Shown here: piece by piece, positions 1 through 9,900 of the stretch
Layout: the number at the start of each line of letters is the position of its first letter
Position numbering within the stretch: the first letter of the stretch is position 1
Assembly: GCA_041745535.1 (NCBI GenBank)
Contig: JBGTIS010000365.1
Coordinates: 1 to 38,054 of the forward strand
DNA: 38,054 nt
Direction: 5' to 3'
DNA from: JBGTIS01 sp041745535
Lineage (GTDB): Bacteria > Bacteroidota > Bacteroidia > Cytophagales > Cyclobacteriaceae
Made by a program: the position numbers and the translations under genes
The notes under the pieces: model-generated
What the model was told of the DNA's origin: nothing
Databases searched by the model: none
Seen by the model: only the letters and a program-made list of their open reading frames with translations

Positions 1-15
1 TAAAAAAATAATATT

Positions 16-888
16 GTGACAGGCACAGCATTTCAGTTTAATAATGATCTTCCGTCAAGGTCTTCTCAGGACATAGAAATTAATGATTTACGAAGGCTTA
101 CTGAAGTAATTAAGGATGTATATGATTATGATTTTACAAATTATGCCATATCATCCTTTAAAAGAAGAATTCAACGGATTTTAGAAATTTTCAAAATTGC
201 TTCTGTTCCAGCGCTAATAAAACAACTGGAGTCGGATACTCAGTTTTTTGAAGAATTTCTTTCAGAAATTACTGTTAACGTAACAGAAATGTTTCGTGAT
301 CCTTCGTTTTGGCGAGTAGTTCGCGATCATATCATTCCTAATATAATGTTAAATCATGAGAAAATTAATATTTGGCATGCAGGCTGTTCCAGTGGTGAAG
401 AAGTATTTTCAATGTCAATTGTGCTTAAAGAAATGGGGTTGCTTGATAAGGTCAATCTGATTGCTACCGATATCGACAAGCCTATTCTGGAAAGAGCACA
501 GAAGGGTATTTACCCGATAAAAAATATGGAACTCAATGAAAAAAATTATATCAGGTTTCAGGGCAACAGCTCTTTGAAAGATTACTATCAGGAGAAAAAT
601 GGTAAAGCTGTTATTGATCCATCCATTACAGAGAAAATTTCTTTTCGTAAACATGACTTGGTGAAAGGGCCAGTATTTAACAAATTTGACCTGGTACTAT
701 GCCGGAATGTAATGATTTATTTTAATCAAACCCTGCAAAATACTGTATTAAAAAGGCTACACGAAAGTCTGTTCAAATATGGTTACTTGGCAGTTGGCTC
801 TAAAGAATCACTAATATGGTGTGAAATTGCCAATAAGTTCATTGTAGCAAATAATGAAGAAAAAATTTACAAAAAAATCAAAGAATAA
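16..888 (+). CDS. cheR: CheR-type protein-glutamate O-methyltransferase
   Basis: Probable S-adenosylmethionine-dependent methyltransferase that methylates glutamate side chains of receptor-like proteins. Seen: a helical N-terminal CheR domain with a basic FKRRIQR stretch near residue 50; the NVTEMFRDP segment before the catalytic domain; the SAM-binding GCSSGEE loop at residues 123-129; and LVLCRNVMIYFN from residue 226. At 290 residues it has the usual CheR length and lacks the pentapeptide-binding TPR tail of some CheR fusions. The start is taken as GTG at 16, because an in-frame TAA lies at 1-3 and the next Met falls inside the domain. It lies 31 bases before cheB. No MCP, CheA or CheW gene is in the window, so the methylated target may not be a chemoreceptor. 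Family assignment is firm; substrate is unknown. Confidence 0.93.
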   Translation: MTGTAFQFNNDLPSRSSQDIEINDLRRLTEVIKDVYDYDFTNYAISSFKRRIQRILEIFKIASVPALIKQLESDTQFFEEFLSEITVNVTEMFRDPSFWRVVRDHIIPNIMLNHEKINIWHAGCSSGEEVFSMSIVLKEMGLLDKVNLIATDIDKPILERAQKGIYPIKNMELNEKNYIRFQGNSSLKDYYQEKNGKAVIDPSITEKISFRKHDLVKGPVFNKFDLVLCRNVMIYFNQTLQNTVLKRLHESLFKYGYLAVGSKESLIWCEIANKFIVANNEEKIYKKIKE

Positions 889-919
889 CTAGGTTTTCAT
901 TATAGCATTTCATCCTGCA

Positions 920-1513
920 ATGGGCGAATTTAACATCCAGAACATATATAAAGCTGTAGTAATTGGTGGGTCTGCCGGTAGTTTCCAGGGAATTATTAAA
1001 ATTCTATCAAATATACCCAACGACTTTGACTTGCCAATTATTCTGTGCCTACACAGGTTGAAGCACGTAAGAAATGGTTTTATGGAAGCCTTATCAATTA
1101 AAAGTACAAAACCAGTAGAAGAACCATTTGATAAAGAAAGTATTAAAAAAGGCAAAGTGTATTTGGCGCCTGCTAATTATCATATGTCGGTGGAACTGGG
1201 TAATACTTTTTCTCTTTCTACCGAAGAAATGATTAACAATTCCAGACCAGGTATTGACATTACGCTTGAAACCTGCGCATATGTGTTTAGAGAAAAGTTA
1301 ATTGGCATCTTGCTTTCCGGGGCCAATAAAGATGGCGCACAAGGGATGAAAAAAATAAAGGACCGAGGGGGATTGACCATTGTTCAGGATCCTGCGGATT
1401 GTATGATCGCCACCATGCCGGAAGCGGCACTGAACATTACTCCCATTGATTATACATTAAAAGTAGACCAGATTATAAAATTTTTATTAGAAGTTCATAA
1501 ACAGCTCAAATAG
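920..1513 (+). CDS. cheB: CheB-type protein-glutamate methylesterase, catalytic domain only
   Basis: Methylesterase/deamidase that would reverse CheR methylation. Seen: all three catalytic residues of the family, namely Ser18 in GGSAGS, His45 in CLHR and Asp138 in GANKDGAQG, plus the APANYHM and SRPGIDITLE segments typical of the fold. The protein is only 197 residues because the N-terminal response-regulator receiver of classical CheB is absent, so its activity cannot be controlled by CheA phosphotransfer in the usual way. It follows cheR closely and its stop is one base from the start of the next gene, which supports a cheR-cheB-GAF operon. How it is regulated is unknown. Confidence 0.93.
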   Translation: MGEFNIQNIYKAVVIGGSAGSFQGIIKILSNIPNDFDLPIILCLHRLKHVRNGFMEALSIKSTKPVEEPFDKESIKKGKVYLAPANYHMSVELGNTFSLSTEEMINNSRPGIDITLETCAYVFREKLIGILLSGANKDGAQGMKKIKDRGGLTIVQDPADCMIATMPEAALNITPIDYTLKVDQIIKFLLEVHKQLK

Positions 1514-1514
1514 T

Positions 1515-2342
1515 ATGAATTGGAATTATAAAAAACTAAGCAGTGCATTCACTATTCTATTTATCATTGGAATTGTTGTAGTAGGGTACTGGCTTTACAA
1601 TATGCCGGATAAAATGTTAAACACCAGAACAGTTGACCTGAATCAGGTAAAATTATTAGAGCCATTATTCCTTGAATATAACTTGTTGATAGGCTTTGTA
1701 CTAGCTATAGGTTTAACCGCGATGGTACTACACATACTTAATAATAGTACAAACAGAAAATCTGATCTGATATATGTAGAAACATTTAATAAAGGCCAGC
1801 ATGAGCAGGAACTTACCGATAACAGAGGTAAAAACTCTGGCAAAACTGAAGAGCTATTGGTTAATGTTGAACCACTAATTGCTTCTGAAGAAAATTACCG
1901 GATGGTTTTTAATACCGCGCTTTCGCAAATCTGTAAAAAATTGGAGGCAAGTCAGGCGGCTGTTTACCAGGTAAAGAAAAAGGCAAATAGCAAATACATT
2001 GAATTATTTGCCTCTTTTGCTTATCCTATTTCCGACGATGATACGATTACCTATAAGTTTGGCGAAGGGCTGGCAGGCCAGGTAGCTAAAGAAGGAAAAC
2101 CAGTCAACTTAGATTCAGTACCTCAAGGTTACATTGAAATTCTTTCTGGACTAGGAAAAGCTACGCCTTCAAATTTGATTATACTTCCTTTCCATAATGA
2201 TAATACGGTGGTAGGAGTAGTAGAAATAGCATCATTTAAACCATTTACAATAGAAGACGAAATTGCCCTACAGGGTATTTTTGACAAATTAGCGCTAAAA
2301 CTTGCAAATAATGACAATGTAAGTTTAGAAGCCGCTAAGTAA
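1515..2342 (+). CDS. Membrane-anchored GAF-domain protein
   Basis: A 275-residue protein with two N-terminal membrane segments (about residues 9-28 and 53-74) and a cytoplasmic GAF domain at about 125-265. It has no kinase, phosphatase or cyclase output domain. The GAF domain is close in sequence to the GAF domain inside the next, much larger protein: both share YIEL..SFAY, FxEGLxGQ, SGL and GVxExAxFxxF in the same order. It starts one base after the cheB stop, so translation is probably coupled. A likely role is a ligand- or partner-binding membrane adaptor for the neighbouring phosphatase or for CheR/CheB; this is inferred from position and domain similarity only. Confidence 0.8.
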   Translation: MNWNYKKLSSAFTILFIIGIVVVGYWLYNMPDKMLNTRTVDLNQVKLLEPLFLEYNLLIGFVLAIGLTAMVLHILNNSTNRKSDLIYVETFNKGQHEQELTDNRGKNSGKTEELLVNVEPLIASEENYRMVFNTALSQICKKLEASQAAVYQVKKKANSKYIELFASFAYPISDDDTITYKFGEGLAGQVAKEGKPVNLDSVPQGYIEILSGLGKATPSNLIILPFHNDNTVVGVVEIASFKPFTIEDEIALQGIFDKLALKLANNDNVSLEAAK

Positions 2343-2452
2343 TGGAATAAAATTTTTAATGATGCATTTTGCATTGGTATTATAATATTGTTTTTCAAAC
2401 CAAAAGACAAGAGCTGTAAGCAACTTCTTTTTGTAAATGAATTTTTTGAAGT

Positions 2453-5400
2453 ATGTTTAAAAAACTAAATATTGGCAGTAAAATAACTTTTTTAGTGTTT
2501 GCTGTAGTGCTCTTCACTGTACTTGCCATTAGCTTCATAGCGTCTAATCTGGCTAAAAACTCTGTTGAGAGGCAGTACCTCACAAACATCCAGATTATTA
2601 ACCATACAAAGGAAAGTAAGGTAATTGCCTACTTAAAAAATCAGGAAGATAAGTTAAAGGTAATCAAAGGGTTTTTACTATTTAACGATCAGGCAACTGG
2701 TACAGAAAATTCATCCCGGATTTTTGATGAAGAAGAACAGGAAAGTAGTTGGAATGAAGCGCGAAGGAACAAAATTAATGATATAAAAAATCAATTGGGA
2801 TTTAAGAAAATATTTCTTACCAATAAGCAAAAACAAATAGTATTCGCGTCAGATAATACCAGCGAAACCCAGCAAGAAGGAAGTATTTACCTTGGGTCAG
2901 ATGAAGAGATTATTAGTAAAGCTACTGACGCTATTTCATACAGCAAGGTATATCAGGCCGACAAGGAAGACAGAATGCTAATTGGCATGCCTATGGTGAA
3001 TGAATTAGGCGAAACTAATATCCTATTAGGTGAAATTGCCCTTGATTCTATATATGCTGTTATACAAGATCCTTTGGGCCTTGGGCAAACAGGAGAATCA
3101 TTTTTGGCAACTTTGTATGGCGATAGAGTAGTAATTCTAAATAAACTCAGACATATTTCTGATTTTAACTTCAAAAAAAGCATACAGGTTGGCGATCCGA
3201 ATAACCAGGCGGTTCAAGATGCTGTACAGGGAGGTACAGGAGCTTCTCATGATGTTGATTACCGCGATAAAAAAGTATTAGCGAATTGGAGTTATAACCC
3301 CATTACAAATTGGGGAATAGTTACTAAAATTGATATAGATGAAATATATCACGATGTTAATACCCTAATCGTAAAGCTGCTGATAGCAGGTGTAATAATT
3401 ATTTTTATTTCGCTTCTGGTTAGTATTGCCTTTTCCCGCTTTCTTACCGAACCTATATTGTCCCTAAAAGCAACTTTGCAGGTATTGGGAGAAGGTACGC
3501 TGCCCTCAAAAGTAGAAAAACTCAGTGAGGACGAAATTGGTCAGATGGCCGAAAAAACCAATCAATTGGTACAGGCATTAAAACGAACAGCACATTTTGC
3601 GCATGACATCGGCGAAGGAAAATTTACTACTGATTTCCAGCCCTTGGGTAAAGACGATACATTAGGGAATGCTCTCCTTAATATGCGAAAAAGCATTCAG
3701 GAAGCTGAAAAGCGTGATACTGAACGCAATTGGATTGTAACAGGAGTAGCTGAAATTGGCGCTATACTTAGAGAACATAATAATTTGAACGACTTAGGAG
3801 ACGCCGTATCTGCTTACGTTACCAATAAAATTAACGCGGTACAAGGAGCCTTTTATGTGGTAAACGATGATGAGAATGACCAGGCATACATAGAACTTAT
3901 TTCCAGTTTTGCGTATAACAAAAAGAAACATTTAAAAGCCGAATTTAAGTTTGCGGAAGGATTGGTTGGTCAATCAGCCATTGAACAGGATACTTTGTTG
4001 CGCACCGAAATACCTTATGATTATGTAACAATAACTTCGGGTTTGTTGGGCGATAAACGCCCCGAATGTTTGTTAATAGTTCCACTAATTACAGATGAAA
4101 AAGTATATGGGGTATTAGAATTTGCCGGCTTTAATAAATTTTCTTCCAGAGAAGTGAAATTTGTAGAAGAAATAAGCCTGATAACCGCGCGAACTATTTT
4201 TAACATTAAAGTAAATGAAAGAACCCGCCGTCTATTAGAAGAATCGCGGCAAATGAGTAACGAACTGCAAGAGCAGCAGGAGGTGTTGCGCCAAAACGCC
4301 GAAGAGATGCAGGCTACTCAGGAAGAATTAAAGCGAACCAATTACCAACTGGAAGAACAGGTAGCAGAAGTAGAAAGAACACAGAACAGAATGGCTTCTT
4401 TGCTGGAAAATGCTTCTGAAGTTATTACCATCTACGAAAAAGATAGTCAGATTCGCTATATAAGCCCTTCCGTAGAGAGAATTTTAGGGTATTCCCAGGA
4501 AGATATGATTGGGCAAAGTGACAGTAAATATATTCTGGGTGAAGGGGCTGAGAATTTTAGAAATATGTTCTCAACTTTAATGGATAAACCCGACGAACAA
4601 GTTACTATTCAGTTTATTTATAAAACCAAAAACAATGAAGAGAAATGGCTGGAGGCTACTGGCACCAATTTGCTAGACGATCCGGCCGTTCAGGGAGTTA
4701 TCGTTAATTCAAGGGATATTACCGAACGCCGAAGAGCAGAGCAAGAAGAGCGCATGCGGAGTAAAATGCAGGCCTTATCAGAAAATTCTCCTGACCTGAT
4801 TACCCGGCTGGATCAGGAAGGTACAACTTTCTATATAAATCCCGTTATTGAGACCTACTCTGGAATTAAACCGGAAGAATTCCTGATGAAAGACATCAGG
4901 ACTTCAGAATTAAATCCTGCCATTGTGAACGAATGGATGAGTATTCTGAATGAGGTAAATGCTATTAAGGATAAGGTAGACAGGGAAATCAATTTTCCAG
5001 CCATAACAGGCGATCGTATTATGCAGGTAAATGCCATACCCGAGTTTGATGAAGAACAATCTGTAGAATCGGTTCTGGTAGTTTCCCATGACATTACTGA
5101 GCGAAAACTTATTGAGCTTGAGATTCAAACTAAGAATAAGAAGATTACAGAAAGCATTAACTATGCTAAAAGAATTCAGGGGGCTATTCTGCCCGATACT
5201 AAAATAATTAATAAAGTATTCCCGGAATCTTTTATATTCTACAAGGCTAAAGACGTAGTAAGTGGCGACTTTCCATGGTTTCTGGAACGTGGCGATGACA
5301 TATATATTGCTGCTGTAGATTGTACAGGGCATGGTGTGCCTGGTGCTTTGATTTCTCTTATTGGTTATTTTCTGCTTAATGACATTGTAAGAAGCCGTAG

Positions 5401-5896
5401 AATAACGCAACCTGGCGAAATATTAGATTTGTTAGATGAAGGCGTAACTGAAACTTTACGTCAAGACAGCGGTGACGCGAAAACAAAAGACGGAATGGAT
5501 ATCGCCTTGTGCCGGATTAATCTTAAAAGTAGCGAAATACAGTATGCTGGAGCCCACAGGCCACTGTATCATATGCAAAATAGTGAAATGAACGAAATAA
5601 AGGGGGATAAATTTCCTATTGGAGGCGGTATTTATAAAAACCAGACAAATTTTACTACCACTACACTAAAAATTAAAAAGAATGATTCAATTTACTTCTG
5701 TTCTGACGGTTTTCCTGACCAGTTTGGCGGACCAGATAACAGAAAGTTTGGTCCTAAACGTACCAGAGAAATGATTGAAGCACATTATCAAAAACCCATG
5801 CGAGAAGTAGGCGAAATTATTACTGAGGAGTGGAATGCTTGGAAAGGCGAAGATAAGCAAACCGATGATGTACTTTTGATAGGAATAAAATTTTAG
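2453..5896 (+). CDS. SiaA-like sensor PP2C/SpoIIE phosphatase (Cache-HAMP-GAF-PAS-PAS-PP2C)
   Basis: A 1147-residue inner-membrane sensor whose output is a serine/threonine phosphatase. Order seen: TM1 at about 14-34; a periplasmic Cache-like region at about 35-300; TM2 at about 304-326; HAMP at about 328-380; GAF at about 430-590; a long coiled coil at about 590-645; two PAS domains at about 646-765 and 770-880; and a SpoIIE/RsbU-type PP2C domain from about 900. The metal-binding acidic residues are present in SGDF, VDCTGHG, CSDGFPDQ and TDDVLL, so it should be active. One oddity is SGDFPW where this branch usually has SGDFYW. The SiaB-like and SiaC-like genes follow directly, which makes it the likely SiaA-type phosphatase acting on the phosphorylated SiaC-like protein. 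The periplasmic ligand is unknown. Confidence 0.9.
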   Translation: MFKKLNIGSKITFLVFAVVLFTVLAISFIASNLAKNSVERQYLTNIQIINHTKESKVIAYLKNQEDKLKVIKGFLLFNDQATGTENSSRIFDEEEQESSWNEARRNKINDIKNQLGFKKIFLTNKQKQIVFASDNTSETQQEGSIYLGSDEEIISKATDAISYSKVYQADKEDRMLIGMPMVNELGETNILLGEIALDSIYAVIQDPLGLGQTGESFLATLYGDRVVILNKLRHISDFNFKKSIQVGDPNNQAVQDAVQGGTGASHDVDYRDKKVLANWSYNPITNWGIVTKIDIDEIYHDVNTLIVKLLIAGVIIIFISLLVSIAFSRFLTEPILSLKATLQVLGEGTLPSKVEKLSEDEIGQMAEKTNQLVQALKRTAHFAHDIGEGKFTTDFQPLGKDDTLGNALLNMRKSIQEAEKRDTERNWIVTGVAEIGAILREHNNLNDLGDAVSAYVTNKINAVQGAFYVVNDDENDQAYIELISSFAYNKKKHLKAEFKFAEGLVGQSAIEQDTLLRTEIPYDYVTITSGLLGDKRPECLLIVPLITDEKVYGVLEFAGFNKFSSREVKFVEEISLITARTIFNIKVNERTRRLLEESRQMSNELQEQQEVLRQNAEEMQATQEELKRTNYQLEEQVAEVERTQNRMASLLENASEVITIYEKDSQIRYISPSVERILGYSQEDMIGQSDSKYILGEGAENFRNMFSTLMDKPDEQVTIQFIYKTKNNEEKWLEATGTNLLDDPAVQGVIVNSRDITERRRAEQEERMRSKMQALSENSPDLITRLDQEGTTFYINPVIETYSGIKPEEFLMKDIRTSELNPAIVNEWMSILNEVNAIKDKVDREINFPAITGDRIMQVNAIPEFDEEQSVESVLVVSHDITERKLIELEIQTKNKKITESINYAKRIQGAILPDTKIINKVFPESFIFYKAKDVVSGDFPWFLERGDDIYIAAVDCTGHGVPGALISLIGYFLLNDIVRSRRITQPGEILDLLDEGVTETLRQDSGDAKTKDGMDIALCRINLKSSEIQYAGAHRPLYHMQNSEMNEIKGDKFPIGGGIYKNQTNFTTTTLKIKKNDSIYFCSDGFPDQFGGPDNRKFGPKRTREMIEAHYQKPMREVGEIITEEWNAWKGEDKQTDDVLLIGIKF

Positions 5897-5958
5897 TAAT
5901 TAATTTTATATTAGTATTCACAATAAATAGTTTTTTAATCTGATTTAAATTAAATGCA

Positions 5959-6510
5959 ATGAGTTCAATGAAGTATGTATTTGAATTACATAAAATTATG
6001 CTCGATCAGAACCTGATATTGGTTTATGAAGGTGAGTTCACCCAGGAAATCACTAAATCGGTTCTGTCTATGGCAGAGCGTAATATGGATTCTATGGGAG
6101 AAGAATCAACCATCAAAAGAAAAGTTTTTAACGTAATGGTAGAGTGTTTGCAGAATATTGTAAAACATGCGGAAGGCTCAGAATCCAGAAACGAGGGAAA
6201 ACTTAACGCGATTTTTATGATTGGCAAAAAGGGCAACGATTATATTATAACTACAGGTAACCCTTTGCAAAACACTGAAGTGGGAAAATTAAAGAATCGG
6301 CTCGACGAAATTAATAGCCTTGATAAAGAGGGCTTGAAAAGCCTCTACAAAGAAATTATTAAAACAACCAGCATTTCCGAAAAAGGCGGAGCTGGATTAG
6401 GATTTGTAGATATGGCTCGGAAATCTGGTAGAAAGTTGGAATATGGATTTGAGCAAATGGACGAAAAAAACTCTTTCTTTTCGCTTAGAACTATTGTTGC
6501 GGGAAATTAA
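5959..6510 (+). CDS. SiaB-family GHKL protein kinase
   Basis: A 183-residue GHKL-fold protein of the SiaB family (anti-sigma-factor-like serine/threonine kinase). Seen: an N-box with Glu62 and Asn66 in VECLQNIVKHAE, and a glycine-rich ATP-lid motif EKGGAGLGF at 141-149. In Pseudomonas aeruginosa SiaB phosphorylates SiaC and SiaA removes the phosphate. Here the same three activities are adjacent and in the same order (phosphatase, kinase, phosphoprotein), 62 bases after the phosphatase and 29 bases before the SiaC-like gene. The start is ATG at 5959; an internal ATG three codons later is also possible. The family call rests on the motifs and the neighbours. Confidence 0.87.
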   Translation: MSSMKYVFELHKIMLDQNLILVYEGEFTQEITKSVLSMAERNMDSMGEESTIKRKVFNVMVECLQNIVKHAEGSESRNEGKLNAIFMIGKKGNDYIITTGNPLQNTEVGKLKNRLDEINSLDKEGLKSLYKEIIKTTSISEKGGAGLGFVDMARKSGRKLEYGFEQMDEKNSFFSLRTIVAGN

Positions 6511-6539
6511 ATATAAACTTTTATAAGTATTTATTAATC

Positions 6540-6902
6540 ATGGATATTTTAAATTTAGAAGGAACAGAAGATACACCCAAAATTATTCTGGATAAAGGTA
6601 ATGGTATATTTGAGATTTCAGGGCGATCACTTCCAGAAGATTCCGCTGAGTTCTATCAGCCTATTTTGGATTGGCTGGATGAATATGCCGGCGACGCTAA
6701 CGGGTCAACAAGTTTTGATTTTAAACTAGAATACTTTAACACCGCTTCATCAAAATTAATTCTAGATGTATTATCTAAATTAGAAGACATTAAAGGGGTT
6801 AGTGTGAACTGGTACTTTCATGAGGATGATGAAGATATGCAGGAAGCTGGAGAAGAGTTTTCTGAACTGGTAGAAGTACCCTTCGAATTCAAAACCTATT
6901 AG
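6540..6902 (+). CDS. SiaC-family (DUF1987) regulatory phosphoprotein
   Basis: A small acidic protein of 120 residues that matches the SiaC/DUF1987 family. The conserved FxLEYFNTASSK segment places a threonine at residue 68, the position I recall as the phosphorylated residue of P. aeruginosa SiaC. In that species unphosphorylated SiaC binds and activates the diguanylate cyclase SiaD. No GGDEF protein is encoded in this window; the next gene is an ABC transporter, so the client of this SiaC may differ. The SiaB-like kinase lies 29 bases upstream. Family and phosphosite are well supported; the binding partner is inference. Confidence 0.88.
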   Translation: MDILNLEGTEDTPKIILDKGNGIFEISGRSLPEDSAEFYQPILDWLDEYAGDANGSTSFDFKLEYFNTASSKLILDVLSKLEDIKGVSVNWYFHEDDEDMQEAGEEFSELVEVPFEFKTY

Positions 6903-6997
6903 TAATTAATTCAAAAAACTTCGGGTTAAACCAGAAAACAAGGTGTTTTATAACTGCTTTCAAAGAAGCATCGTATTAACCTGCTTGTTATTAAAAA

Positions 6998-9900
6998 ATG
7001 AGTGAAGAAATTCTAAAAGCGCTTACACACTTATTTGCCATCATTACCAAACAGGATGGAGGTGTAACGGAAAAAGAGCGTCATTATGTAATCAGTTTTT
7101 TTAAACAGGAGCTCGATCAGGATTCCGTTCAGGAATACCTTGAACTTTACGATCAGTTCGCGGATTATAAAAAGAAAGAAGAGGAGGAGTATGAAGAAGG
7201 TGAGGTAGAATTAAAAAAGAGAAAACTTACCTCGGTAAAAGATTCAGTAAAAACGCTTGCTATTTGTAAGAAGATCAATAAAACTCTTACCCAAAAGCAA
7301 AAAGTAGTGGTACTGGTCAAAATTCTGGAGTTGGTTGCCTCTGATGGAAATTTTACTGAACAGCGACTGAGCATTATTGATACTGTTTCCAGGGTATTTA
7401 ATATTGTGGAAGATGAATTTAAACTTATAGAAGGATTTGTACTCAAAAAAGAAGAAATTCTTCAGAAGTTTAATGATATACTGACCGTTAGTAATAGGAG
7501 AGCGGATGAAATCGACAAAGATAAGCATGTATATGCTGATATCGAAGGAGAAATAGTATTCTTGAAAGTACAGAGTGTTGACCTGTATTTTATTAAATAT
7601 TTAGGAAATGAAGAGGTTATTCTCAATGGCTTTATTATGAAGCCAAATCATTCTTATTTGTTTTCAAATGGGAGTACTATAAAAACGCCACTTGGTGCGG
7701 CACTATATTATAGTGATCTGACCCGTTACTTTCTTTCAGATGTAAGTATTAGAAAAATTTCTTTCACTACAAATCATCTAGAGTATCGTTTCCCAAACAA
7801 CGCAATTGGGTTACGTGACATTAATATATCAGAAGGGCCAGGGAAACTACTTGGTATTATGGGAGCAAGCGGTGCCGGAAAAACAACTTTACTGAATGTG
7901 CTGGCAGGTATTGTACCACCTTCTGATGGCGAAGTTCTGATCAATGGCTACAATATTCATTTACAAAAAAGTCAGATACAAGGCGTAATCGGCTATGTTT
8001 CTCAAGATGATTTATTAATTGAGGAACTTACTGTTTACCAAAACCTGTATTATAATGCCAAATTGTGTTTTGCGGATAAAAGTGAAGCGGAAATAGATAA
8101 GCTTGTTATTGCCACCCTGGAAAGTCTGGGATTAGAGCAACGGAAAGACTTAAAAGTAGGTAGTGTTTTAGATAAAACAATCAGTGGCGGACAGCGCAAA
8201 AGATTGAACATCGCACTGGAATTAATTCGTGAACCGGCCGTTATGTTTGTGGATGAACCAACTTCAGGTTTATCTTCCAGAGATTCTGAAAATGTAATTG
8301 ACTTATTAAAAGAACTTACCTTAAAAGGAAAACTCATTTTTGTGGTAATCCATCAGCCTTCTTCAGACATTTATAAAATGTTTGACAAAATGATTATTAT
8401 GGACACCGGTGGTTACCCTATTTTTTATGGTAATCCGGTTGAGGCAGTTACGTATTTTAAGAAAGCTTCTAACCAAATAGATGCTGAACGTGGCCAGTGC
8501 CATGCCTGTGGAAATGTAAATCCAGAACAGATTTTTAATATTATTGAAGCTAAAGTAGTTGATGAATATGGTCAGTTAACTAATAAACGCAAAATATCAC
8601 CTCCATTATGGCATAAAAAATATGAGGAAACATTCAAAATAGAGAAAGTTGAAGACATAAAAGAAACCCCTCCTAAATCTCTAAGTTTGCCTTCTCATTT
8701 CAAACAAACAGTTATATTTACTACCCGTGATTTACTGGCAAAAATAAGCAACAAGCAATATATGCTGATCAATTTGCTTGAAGCCCCCGTGTTAGCCTTA
8801 TTTTTAGCGGTTATTATTAAATACAAAGAAGCTGGAAAAACAGAGTATATTTTTCGTTTTAATGAAAATTTTCCTGCATATATCCTGATGAGCGTGTTAG
8901 TAGCTTTATTTATGGGATTAACGGTAAGCGCTGAAGAAATTATACGGGATAGAAAAATACTTAAACGAGAATCGTTTCTGAATTTGAGCTGGAACAGCTA
9001 CCTATCATCAAAGTTGATGATTCTGTTTCTTTTATCAGCTATACAGACCCTATCATTTGTATTAATAGGGCATTTAATTCTTGAAGTAAAGGAAATGACG
9101 CTTAGCTTTTGGCTGGTTTTATTTTCGGTATCTTGTTTTGCTAATGTGTTAGGTTTGAACATCTCTTCGGCTTTCAATTCGGCAGTAACCGTTTATATTC
9201 TGATTCCATTGTTGTTAATTCCGCAAATTATACTAAGCGGATTACTATTTAACTTTGATAAATTAAATAGTATGATCAGCTCGAAAGGAGAAGTGCCTGT
9301 TATTGCTGATATGATGGTATCGAGGTGGGCTTACGAGGCTATGGCTGTACATCAGTTTAAAGATAATCCATACCAACAGTCTTATTACGACTTGGAAACA
9401 AAAGAAAAACAAGCTGATTTTAAATCAGCCTACTTAATTCCCAAGCTTAAATCAAAACTTCAGTTTGTAATGGCCCATAAGGATACTCAGTCTGAAACTG
9501 AACAGTATGAAATTGAAACAAACCTGAAAATTATCAGGAATGAGTTGGAAAAAGAAATATTTAAGGAAGGTCTGGAACTTGTTGATATTCAAAAAGATTT
9601 AACGCTTTCTGGTATTAACAAAGAAACCGAAAGCGCGTTACTAAAGTATTTTGAAAAGCTTAGCCAGCATTATTTACAAATTTTTAATAAGGCTGTTGAG
9701 AATCAGGAGAAGCTGGTTTATTTTCTTGAAAATCAAGATGGCTATTCCTATAACCTTGACCAATATAAAAACAAATACTTTAATGAGAGTTTGTCAGATT
9801 TGGCGCGAAATGTCAATGCATCAGATCGTATTATTGAGTACAAAGGAAAACTTATACAAAGAGTAGATCCTGTATTTAATAGTCCTTCGGCTACGGCAGG

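Noticed and set aside
4910..5410. 166-codon leftward open frame
   Set aside because: Antisense to the PAS/PP2C part of the large phosphatase; no domain or start signal.
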